From positions 1-7,360 of the forward strand of contig JAUWIO010000029.1 in assembly GCA_030605305.1 (NCBI GenBank): a stretch of 7,360 nt of DNA, given 5' to 3'. Source of the DNA: Actinomycetes bacterium. Its GTDB lineage: Bacteria > Actinomycetota > Aquicultoria > CAJVYJ01 > JAUVQD01. Numbering within the stretch: the stretch's first letter is position 1; every line of letters begins with the position of its first letter. The notes under the pieces are model-generated. The model did not search any database and was not told where the DNA came from. It was given only the letters and a program-made list of their open reading frames with translations. A program made the position numbers and the translations under genes. Shown one piece after another: positions 1 through 5,874 of the stretch.

Positions 1-1
1 A

Positions 2-697
2 TTGGAACTCGAAGATGCTGCCGGGCGCCCCTGGTATAAAAGCGCCAAGACATGGGCGATCGTAGTGGCGGGCGGCGGAGCCATCGCCCTTGGCCTGCTC
101 GTCGGCGCCTACGCGCAAAACGGCGGGCCACAGACGGCCAAATCGTCAAAAGGCAAAGCGATTATCGACACTTATGAGCTCGATGGCGGTATTCAATCTT
201 CGGATGTCCCGATCCGCGGCGTTATGGAAGCGACAAAGGCCTTGGAGCAGTCATTGGAGACCAAGGAGGCCACTGAGACGACAAGCGCCGCCGGGGAGGC
301 AACGCAAACACCGGGCGGCGCCGGGGAAACGAGCGAGACGACGACCGCCGATCCGGCGGCGAGCGGTGATTCTTCTACACAGCCCGATACCACTGCCCCA
401 CCGACCCCGCACGCGGGCTCTCCGGCCAGCGGCTCGGTCGTGGAAACCGAGAGCGTCACTCTCATCTGGGCCACGATAACCGATCCGAGCGGCGTCACTT
501 ACGCCATCGATATAGAATGGCTGGACAAGAGCGGGGCCTGGCACTCGCTAGTCGCCCGGACCGGAATGGCGCACCCGGGTTTCAACCACGATCTCGGAGA
601 TACGCAGGAGCGCTGGCGGGTCTGGGCCATCGACGGCGCCGGCAACGCCGGACCGAAAACCGACTGGTATTTGATACAGAGGTCGGGCCTGCCTTAA
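2..697 (+). CDS. Membrane-anchored protein with Thr/Ala-rich stalk and Ig/FN3-like C-terminal domain (5' end possibly outside window)
   Basis: The frame is open from the first bases and ends at TAA 695-697. A TTG at base 2 could be the start, but no upstream sequence is visible, so the protein may be longer at its N-terminus. Numbering from that TTG, a single hydrophobic segment spans about residues 17-38 (TWAIVVAGGG... to ...GAYA), preceded by Lys/Arg, which suggests the C-terminal part is outside the membrane. Residues about 83-138 are a low-complexity stalk rich in Thr, Ala, Glu, Gly and Pro. Residues about 138-226 resemble an Ig/FN3-like beta sandwich: the TTAPP lead-in, a SVTLIW strand, WRVWAID and the DGAGNAGP turn are typical of bacterial surface FN3/Ig-like repeats. 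It is likely an anchored surface or periplasmic protein that binds or displays something. No enzymatic motif is visible and I cannot name the family. It converges on the LURP-one-related gene, with only 4 bases between the stop codons. Confidence 0.75.
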   Translation: MELEDAAGRPWYKSAKTWAIVVAGGGAIALGLLVGAYAQNGGPQTAKSSKGKAIIDTYELDGGIQSSDVPIRGVMEATKALEQSLETKEATETTSAAGEATQTPGGAGETSETTTADPAASGDSSTQPDTTAPPTPHAGSPASGSVVETESVTLIWATITDPSGVTYAIDIEWLDKSGAWHSLVARTGMAHPGFNHDLGDTQERWRVWAIDGAGNAGPKTDWYLIQRSGLP

Positions 698-701
698 AGC
701 C

Positions 702-1295
702 TTACGACTGCCGGCCTTCGATAGCGCACAAGAGAACGGCCGCGGCCATCCCCAACCGGCGGTCAAGCCGGTTGCCGGTATCCGGCGTGAAATCGATATT
801 GATCTTGGTGACAAAGGGATTGAAGTTCTGCTTGAAATTACAGACCTTAACGCCGCCGATAGTCCCTTCGAAACTCTGAGGGACCAGATTCATAACGAAC
901 CGCCGTACTAACGACAAGATCATGCTGTCTTCCTTGATGGACCCTATCTCGTTGTCGCCCACGTCCATGAATATCCACTCGTCCCTGAGCATCGATTTGA
1001 ACCCTTTGCGCTTGAGCGCCCCGACTTTCTCGTTGGTGGCCGGGTCGAACACATCGTAAGCAGCGGAGAAATCCAGTATCTGCCGGGCCTTGATGACCAG
1101 CGCTTCGGTGGTCATGGTCTCATCCGTGAAGAGGCGAATATCTTCTTTGAGCTTGAATGCTTTTAGTTGGGAGTAGAAAGCGAGCCGACCGTCCGGCTCG
1201 TAGATATGAAAAGCGGCGCCGAGGATCTTCAGCACCTTTCTTCTAACCAGGTATTGAGAGCTCGTGAAAAGACCAGTTTGCAGTTCTACGCTCAT
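702..1295 (-). CDS. LURP-one-related (LOR, tubby-like C-terminal fold) family protein
   Basis: This 197-residue protein matches the bacterial LURP-one-related family (DUF567), a beta-barrel fold shared with tubby C-terminal domains and phospholipid scramblases. Recognisable family features are SQYLVRRKVLKIL near residues 13-25, FHIYEPDGRL at 29-38, the LVIKARQILDFSAAYDVFDP stretch at 66-85, KVGALKRKGFKSMLRDEW at 90-107, FNPFVTKINIDFTPD at 158-172, and a C-terminal hydrophobic helix beginning LDRRLGMAAAVLL (177-189), which would be the helix buried in the barrel. The length is normal for the family. The ATG is supported by a strong AAGGAGG site (complement of 1301-1307) with a 5-base spacer. 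It lies 31 bases after the permease stop and is probably the last gene of the operon. The family's biochemical role in bacteria is unclear; membrane phosphoinositide or phospholipid binding is known for relatives. Placement beside an FtsX-type exporter suggests a membrane-linked role, which is inference. Confidence 0.88.
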   Translation of the reverse strand: MSVELQTGLFTSSQYLVRRKVLKILGAAFHIYEPDGRLAFYSQLKAFKLKEDIRLFTDETMTTEALVIKARQILDFSAAYDVFDPATNEKVGALKRKGFKSMLRDEWIFMDVGDNEIGSIKEDSMILSLVRRFVMNLVPQSFEGTIGGVKVCNFKQNFNPFVTKINIDFTPDTGNRLDRRLGMAAAVLLCAIEGRQS

Positions 1296-1326
1296 CTTTG
1301 CCTCCTTCGGCAGTCACCCATGATAT

Positions 1327-3858
1327 TTACTCGCGCTTTAGCGCCGGCACGACCGCCAGGCGCGCGGCCCGCTCGGCCGGATAAAGCGAAGCCAATAGTG
1401 TAACACCGAGGGCGATGAAAAAACTCGAGACTAGGGGCGTACTGGGCCAGACATATTCCAGGGCAAAACCGGAGATCTCCTCTCCGACCCCGATAACGGA
1501 AGCGGAGAGCGGCAGACCGACCAGAAGGCCGATGAACAGGCCGATCAACCCCAGCAACAGGGATTCGATGACTATGAGGCGCCGGATCAGCCAGCGACTC
1601 GAACCTATGGCCCGCATGACCGCCAGCTCCCGGCGACGCTTTAGGACGTTCATCACCTGGGCGTTGACGACAGCCAGAGCCGATATCAAAGCGCCCATGA
1701 AAGCCATCGAGTCCAGCGTGCCGAGAAACTGGTCGACCGCAGCCATGATGGTGGCGTGCTCTTCCTGGCTGGTAACGACGCTCACGCCATAGACCTTGCC
1801 GATATCGTCTATCAAGCGCTCCTTGACTGTCTCGAGTTCGGCGCCGTCATCGATGAGGATCTGGAAGTAGTCCGTCCCGGTATCGCCCCAATATTTTTCT
1901 AAATGGCGGCGCGACATCATGACCACCTCCCCGTTGCTCGCCGGGTGATGAATGGTGGCCACGCCCTCGAATTTCCGCGTTCCGGTGGGCGTCTTCAGGG
2001 CTATCCGGTCGCCGACGCGGGCTCCGGTCTTTTTCGTCACGGCCGTTCCCAGGACTACCCGATCACCGGTATCCAAGAGTTCGAGCGCTTCGGACATCCG
2101 CATCTCATTCGTCTGCATCTTGGGCGGCGGAACCCGGGAGGAATCTACAAAGATACCGAAGAGATCCATATCGAGCCCGCGAACAGCGAGAAAGCGGACC
2201 GGATCGACCCGGCGCACCCCTTCGATGGCCAGGATGCGCTTGGACATCCGCTCATCCATCGGCGGACGCTGATTGGCGCTGAAAGTCGAATACGGCGGCG
2301 AGCCGATATTGAGATCGTAGGGAAGGGCGGCGTCGACTATCCGCGTAAAAAAGCGGCGGTCGCTAACGGCCAGCTCGCCGGCGACCAAGGTGATGATCAA
2401 ACTGAGAACGATAGTGGCCAAAGCTGTGGCCGTCTGGGCCCGGCCGCGCACGAGATTCCGCCCGGCGATAAGCCCGTCTTTGCCAAATAGATAATGAAAG
2501 ATCCTGGGCAACCCGGTACCCAGCACGCGCACGAGCCAAGGGCTGATCAGAACCACGCCCAGCACGAGCGTGATGATCTGGATGTTATAGACCCGCAACG
2601 TCTTCGGTTCCAGGTATATGAGCGAGGCGGCCATCACGCCCAGCAGAGGCCAAACAAACCAGGGCCGCTCCCACAACCCGCGCCCGGTCCGTCCGGTCGA
2701 AGCAATGGCTTCGGTCGGAGCCGAGCGCGTCGCTCTAAGCGCCGGACTAAGCGTGGCGGCCAGCGCCGTCAGAACTCCGCCGGCAAAGGCCTGCATGGCC
2801 GGCCCTTGCGCCGAAGAGACAGCGGCCGGCGCCAATTGCAAGGCGCCCTGGACGGCGTCGATAAAGAGGCCGGCCAACTGGTAACCGACCAGGAGGCCAA
2901 CGGCCGACCCGAGGACCCCCAGGAAGAGCCCCTGGGAGAGACTCATAAAGAAGACTTGGGTCCGGGAGGCGCCGAGCGCCCGCAAGATCCCGATCTGCTT
3001 CTCTTGTTCTTCCATGTTCATCCGCAAGGTGCCGAAGATGATGAAGGCCCCGGCCATCAGGACGAGGACGGACAGCGAATTGAGGCTCGCCATGACGAAA
3101 TCGACCGTGCGCGTTATCGAGCTGCCGCGGGCTTTGGGGCTCTCGACGACGAGTCCGGAGCCGACGGCCTTCTTTATTCTCTGCCTGACCGCGCCAATAG
3201 CCAGTCCGGGCTCGGTGATGACATCTATCTGGGTGATCTGGCCGTCGAGCAGGTATATCCGGCGTCCCAATTCAAGCGGAGCGACCAGGATCGTCCCCTG
3301 GGCCGTCCGGCCGCCCCCCGTATCGGCCAGCAGGCCGACGACCTCGACTTGTACCGGGCCTTGCGGCGACAAAAGCGATGGTTCATCCCCTACTTCGACG
3401 CCGGCCAGGCGGGCCCAGCCGTCGCTCAGTAATATCTCCCGGTTCGGCTGGGGCCAGTGCCCCGAAGCCAAGCGGTATCGGCGTAGCTTCCGATCGCCTT
3501 TGGGGTCGATGCCAAGAAACTGGAGCGTACCCGGGAGCCCATCGACCTCGATCTGGACGACCCTTGAGATAGAGGGAACGGCCAACTTGACGCCGTCTAC
3601 TTTCCTGACGACGGCCAACTCATCTTCTGAAAACCCGGTCCGGCCGTCGGTGCGGACAACCAGATTGGACTTGCCGGCCAGGTCGTCGATCATAGTGAGG
3701 AAACTATCGATGGTGCTGACACGGCCAAGTTCGACGGCAAAGATCAAAGAGACGCCCAAGGCCACGCCGAAAATCGTCAGAATGGTCCGGAGCGGTCGGC
3801 GTCGCAGATGGCGACGGCCTACACGGGTCAGGGCCTTAAACCGACGCCAACCGCGCAT
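1327..3858 (-). CDS. FtsX/MacB-type ABC transporter permease (about 10 TM, two FtsX domains)
   Basis: This 843-residue inner-membrane permease is of the MacB/LolCE/FtsX class, which couples ATP hydrolysis to mechanical export or extraction of lipids, lipoproteins, peptides or drugs. The N-terminus is basic, then TM1 at about 25-46. A large extracytoplasmic MacB-type domain (about 47-255) follows, then TMs near 258-278, 308-333 and 355-375 (first FtsX domain). TMs near 399-416, 425-445 and 476-496 come next, a second extracytoplasmic domain (about 500-710), and the last three TMs near 715-737, 760-785 and 807-827. Each FtsX domain carries the cytoplasmic coupling motif: KQIGILRALGAS at 287-298 and RRELAVMRAIGSS at 742-754. 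Each ends in a similar tail (SPALRATRSAPTEA; YPAERAARLAVVPAL). Ten TMs fit the long, duplicated permease form rather than four-TM MacB or LolC. The ATG lies 2 bases after the ATPase stop with no clear Shine-Dalgarno, so translation is probably coupled. The substrate is unknown. Confidence 0.92.
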   Translation of the reverse strand: MRGWRRFKALTRVGRRHLRRRPLRTILTIFGVALGVSLIFAVELGRVSTIDSFLTMIDDLAGKSNLVVRTDGRTGFSEDELAVVRKVDGVKLAVPSISRVVQIEVDGLPGTLQFLGIDPKGDRKLRRYRLASGHWPQPNREILLSDGWARLAGVEVGDEPSLLSPQGPVQVEVVGLLADTGGGRTAQGTILVAPLELGRRIYLLDGQITQIDVITEPGLAIGAVRQRIKKAVGSGLVVESPKARGSSITRTVDFVMASLNSLSVLVLMAGAFIIFGTLRMNMEEQEKQIGILRALGASRTQVFFMSLSQGLFLGVLGSAVGLLVGYQLAGLFIDAVQGALQLAPAAVSSAQGPAMQAFAGGVLTALAATLSPALRATRSAPTEAIASTGRTGRGLWERPWFVWPLLGVMAASLIYLEPKTLRVYNIQIITLVLGVVLISPWLVRVLGTGLPRIFHYLFGKDGLIAGRNLVRGRAQTATALATIVLSLIITLVAGELAVSDRRFFTRIVDAALPYDLNIGSPPYSTFSANQRPPMDERMSKRILAIEGVRRVDPVRFLAVRGLDMDLFGIFVDSSRVPPPKMQTNEMRMSEALELLDTGDRVVLGTAVTKKTGARVGDRIALKTPTGTRKFEGVATIHHPASNGEVVMMSRRHLEKYWGDTGTDYFQILIDDGAELETVKERLIDDIGKVYGVSVVTSQEEHATIMAAVDQFLGTLDSMAFMGALISALAVVNAQVMNVLKRRRELAVMRAIGSSRWLIRRLIVIESLLLGLIGLFIGLLVGLPLSASVIGVGEEISGFALEYVWPSTPLVSSFFIALGVTLLASLYPAERAARLAVVPALKRE

Positions 3859-3860
3859 CG

Positions 3861-4586
3861 CTACCGGGCCAGGCGCTTCATGATAGCGCTGACATCAGTA
3901 CCGACACCGGCTACTTCATCGACGACGCGCCCGTCCTTTAGAAAAACGATCCGGTCCGAATAGGCGGCATCTTTTGGGTCATGGGTGACCATGACTATTG
4001 TCCGTCCCCGCTCGACGACGGCCCGTTTCAGTAAAGACATCACTTCTTCGCTGTTCACTGAATCCAGGTTGCCTGTCGGCTCATCGGCGAGAATAATGGC
4101 CGGCTCGGTCACGAGCGCCCGGGCCACGGCGGTCCGCTGTTGCTCGCCGCCGCTGAGCGCGTCAGGAAAGTGGGCCGCTCTATCCTTAATGCCAACGACA
4201 GCCAGCATCTCGGCGGCCCGCGCGTTCGCCTCCCCAGCCTTGACCCCATCGATCAAAAGCGGCAAAGCCACATTCTCCAGCGCGGTCAAGACCGGTATTA
4301 AGTTGAATGATTGGAAGATGAAGCCGATCCGTTGGCGCCGCAATTTGGTCAGCTCCGAATCTCGACGCTTTCCCAAATCCTGACCGTCGATCGCCAACTT
4401 GCCGGAGCCGGCGGCATCGAGGCCGCCGAGGATATTCAAGAGAGTGCTCTTGCCTGAACCGCTCGCCCCCATGATGGCGATGAACTCGCCCGCTTCGACT
4501 GCCAGGGTCAGATCGGTGAGCGCTTTGACTTCCAGTGCCCCTTGCTTGTATGTCTTGGAAAGATCTTTCGCCTCTAGAATGGCCAT
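3861..4586 (-). CDS. ABC transporter ATP-binding protein, LolD/MacB family
   Basis: This 241-residue cytoplasmic nucleotide-binding subunit powers the adjacent permease. All catalytic elements are present: Walker A GASGSGKST at 40-48, Q-loop Gln92 in FIFQSFNLIP, ABC signature LSGGEQQR at 144-151, Walker B IILADEP at 164-170, D-loop GNLD at 172-175, and switch His202 in VTHDP. The FQSFNLIPVLTALENVALPL stretch is characteristic of the LolD/MacB/FtsE-like branch. The signature has Glu in place of the commoner Gln, which is a tolerated variant. The ATG follows a strong AGGAGGG site (complement of 4592-4598) with a 5-base spacer. Its stop is 2 bases before the permease start, so the two subunits are produced as a pair. 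The gene follows the YjbQ gene by 17 bases. Two copies would be expected to pair with the single long permease chain. Length is normal for the family. Confidence 0.95.
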   Translation of the reverse strand: MAILEAKDLSKTYKQGALEVKALTDLTLAVEAGEFIAIMGASGSGKSTLLNILGGLDAAGSGKLAIDGQDLGKRRDSELTKLRRQRIGFIFQSFNLIPVLTALENVALPLLIDGVKAGEANARAAEMLAVVGIKDRAAHFPDALSGGEQQRTAVARALVTEPAIILADEPTGNLDSVNSEEVMSLLKRAVVERGRTIVMVTHDPKDAAYSDRIVFLKDGRVVDEVAGVGTDVSAIMKRLAR

Positions 4587-4603
4587 TTTGGCCCTCCTGT
4601 TCG

Positions 4604-5023
4604 CTACTCGCCGATTATCTTGACCAGGACCCGCTTGCGGCGGCGGCCGTCGAATTCTCCATAGAATATCTGCTCCCAGGGGCCAAGGTCGAGCCGACCC
4701 TTGGTGATGGCGACGACTGTCTCGCGCCCCATGATCGTCCGCTTGAGGTGGGCGTCGCCGTTGTCCTCGCCGGTCAGGTTGTGACGATAATTAGAAAGCG
4801 GTTCATGCGGAGCCAGCTTTTCGAGCCAATCGTCGAAGTCTTGCCACAGGCCCGGCTCGGCATCATTAATAAAGACACTGGCGGTTATATGCATGGCGTT
4901 GACGAGGCAGAGTCCTTCGCTGATACCGCTCTTGTCGAGCAGCGCCTCTACCTTCGGCGTGATGTTTATCAGCTCGCGCCGCTTGGTAGTCTCGAACCAC
5001 AGATGCTCTGTCAGACTATTCAT
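4604..5023 (-). CDS. YjbQ/UPF0047 family protein (secondary thiamine-phosphate synthase-like)
   Basis: This 139-residue protein matches the YjbQ (UPF0047) family, small beta-rich trimeric proteins whose members can show weak thiamine-phosphate synthase activity. Their true physiological role is unsettled. The conserved family signatures are visible in order: an N-terminal [12 protein letters not shown] strand, [20 protein letters not shown] at 42-61 with His45 and the ND pair, [17 protein letters not shown] at 79-95 with His81 and His92 in the presumed metal or active site, IMGRE at 97-101, and [20 protein letters not shown] at 107-126 followed by a basic [10 protein letters not shown] strand ending IIGE. 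The length is typical and nothing appears missing. The ATG touches the upstream gene's stop (TAAATG), with AAGGA 4 bases before the ATG (complement of 5028-5032), so translation may be coupled. Its position between a flavoprotein and an ABC exporter does not reveal a specific substrate. Confidence 0.92.
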   Translation of the reverse strand: MNSLTEHLWFETTKRRELINITPKVEALLDKSGISEGLCLVNAMHITASVFINDAEPGLWQDFDDWLEKLAPHEPLSNYRHNLTGEDNGDAHLKRTIMGRETVVAITKGRLDLGPWEQIFYGEFDGRRRKRVLVKIIGE

Positions 5024-5626
5024 TTAATCCTTAAGTCTGGCGGCGACTTGCGCCAGCTTGCGACCGAGCGACTCCACCTGTTCCTGACGCCTCGGGTCTT
5101 TTAAAGAGCCGTCAGCGGCAAAGGCTTCGTCGGCCTGAGATAGAGCCAATTGTTCCGGGATGACCGTCACTCCAACGTTCTGCAGCATGCTGCGCAGAGC
5201 GACGAGCCCACGCAGACCCCCGAGTCGTCCGGGAGAGGCGCTCATCAATACAGCCGTGCGCCCGCGAAAGCATTCGAGGACTTTTTCCCCGGGGACCTCC
5301 CGCGACACCCAGTCGAGAGCGTTCTTGCAGCCGCCCGGGATAGAACTGTTATATTCCGGAGAGGCGATGATCAAGCCGTCGGACTCCTTCATTAGGGCTT
5401 TGAGCTTATAAGCATTCTCAGGCACACCGTTGGCATCCTGATCATCCTGATTGAAGACCGGCAGCTGATAATCGGCCAAGTCTATATAAGTGACTTGGGC
5501 GCCGGTTTTCCTGGCCCCCTCGGCCGCCACCTTGACCAACTTTTTATTGAGCGACCCGATCCTCAGGCTGCCCGCCAGCGCCAGCAATTTGACCGGTCCG
5601 ATTTCATTTGTCTCGATGCGACTCAC
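5024..5626 (-). CDS. NADPH-dependent FMN reductase family flavoprotein (GTG start)
   Basis: This is a flavodoxin-like cytoplasmic oxidoreductase of the NADPH-dependent FMN reductase family, which uses FMN to reduce flavins, quinones, chromate or azo compounds. Numbering from GTG 5624-5626 gives 200 residues, normal for the family. The first beta strand and phosphate-binding loop are KLLALAGSLRIGSLNKKL at 13-30. SPEYNSSIPGGCKNALDWVS at 89-108 forms the FMN isoalloxazine and dimer contacts, and SASPGRLGGLRG at 129-140 is the third flavin loop. The same frame stays open up to an ATG at 5918-5920, giving 298 residues. I reject that start because the extra 98 residues have no family resemblance, run across a good promoter and overlap the divergent sensor gene. 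The GTG has only a distant AGAAAGG site (13-base spacer), so initiation may be weak. It is the first gene of the five-gene operon. The exact substrate cannot be told from sequence. Confidence 0.88.
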   Translation of the reverse strand: MSRIETNEIGPVKLLALAGSLRIGSLNKKLVKVAAEGARKTGAQVTYIDLADYQLPVFNQDDQDANGVPENAYKLKALMKESDGLIIASPEYNSSIPGGCKNALDWVSREVPGEKVLECFRGRTAVLMSASPGRLGGLRGLVALRSMLQNVGVTVIPEQLALSQADEAFAADGSLKDPRRQEQVESLGRKLAQVAARLKD

Positions 5627-5659
5627 TCCCCGGGAACTACCTTTCTCACCAATAGTATG

Positions 5660-5689
5660 AATATAACCATGGGGCCAACTCGATGACAA
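5660..5689 (-). promoter_or_regulatory. Predicted sigma-70-type promoter of the five-gene operon
   Basis: Reading the minus strand, TTGTCA (complement of 5684-5689) matches the -35 consensus at 5 of 6 bases. TATATT (complement of 5660-5665) matches the -10 at 5 of 6, with an 18-base spacer. The expected transcription start is near 5653, giving a leader of about 27 bases before the GTG of the flavoprotein gene. This supports the shorter start for that gene. It is predicted by eye and rests on consensus matching only. Confidence 0.55.
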
Positions 5690-5710
5690 TCCCGACCATA
5701 CCGCTGCCTC

Positions 5711-5725
5711 ACCGCGAAACGCGGT
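5711..5725. repeat. Perfect inverted repeat, possible operator
   Basis: ACCGCG, a three-base AAA centre, then CGCGGT form a perfect 6-base inverted repeat in the divergent intergenic region. It lies 21 bases upstream of the predicted -35 of the leftward operon and about 145 bases upstream of the sensor ATG. No T-run follows on either strand, so it is not a factor-independent terminator. It could be a regulator binding site, but chance occurrence in GC-rich DNA is possible. Confidence 0.3.
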
Positions 5726-5838
5726 TGGGTAGAATCCCCATGTGGACAAGGCGCGTTCCCAACAACAGACATCGCGACGCAGGCTGACGGCACCGTTGGT
5801 ATCTGTCGCGGTGGCGACGGCACTATTCTTGACTTTGT

Positions 5839-5874
5839 ATGAAAACATCAGGTCAATCCTGGCTCCTAATATGA
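5839..5874 (+). CDS. Possible 11-codon leader ORF overlapping the sensor start
   Basis: ATG at 5839 opens an 11-codon frame (MKTSGQSWLLI) whose TGA stop at 5872-5874 overlaps the sensor ATG at 5871 as ATGA, a layout typical of translational coupling. The sensor ATG has no Shine-Dalgarno of its own, which makes coupling attractive. However, the small ORF also lacks a clear ribosome site, and a frame this short arises easily by chance. Treat it as tentative. Confidence 0.2.
   Translation: MKTSGQSWLLI

Larger units (their letters stand above)
5627..5870. other. Divergent intergenic region between the operon and the sensor gene
   Basis: These 244 bases separate the leftward flavoprotein operon from the rightward sensor gene. 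They hold the leftward promoter and the 5711-5725 inverted repeat. They also hold an 8-base direct repeat GACGGCAC at 5786-5793 and 5816-5823 (30 bases apart) and a TTGACT at 5829-5834 that could be a -35 for the sensor. No convincing -10 follows at 16-18 bases (GTCAAT is poor). An 11-codon ORF at 5839-5874 ends across the sensor ATG. I see no RNA gene here. Confidence 0.5.

Noticed and set aside
241..400. Stalk-coding region of the surface protein as a tandem DNA repeat
   Set aside because: The protein is compositionally biased with loosely similar Thr/Ala/Gly stretches, but there is no exact repeat unit with regular spacing.
754..773. Seven-base inverted repeat AACCGGC / GCCGGTT with 6-base loop as a terminator
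   Set aside because: It lies inside the LURP-one-related coding region and has no T-run after it on either strand.
2494..3883. Long plus-strand frames of 312 and 289 codons opposite the permease
   Set aside because: They mirror the permease codons, have low-complexity Arg/Pro/Gly/Asp-rich products and no recognisable domain; the minus-strand permease is unambiguous.
5829..5857. TTGACT with GTCAAT as the sensor promoter
   Set aside because: The -35-like box is good, but the element 17 bases downstream matches the -10 consensus at only 3 of 6 bases.
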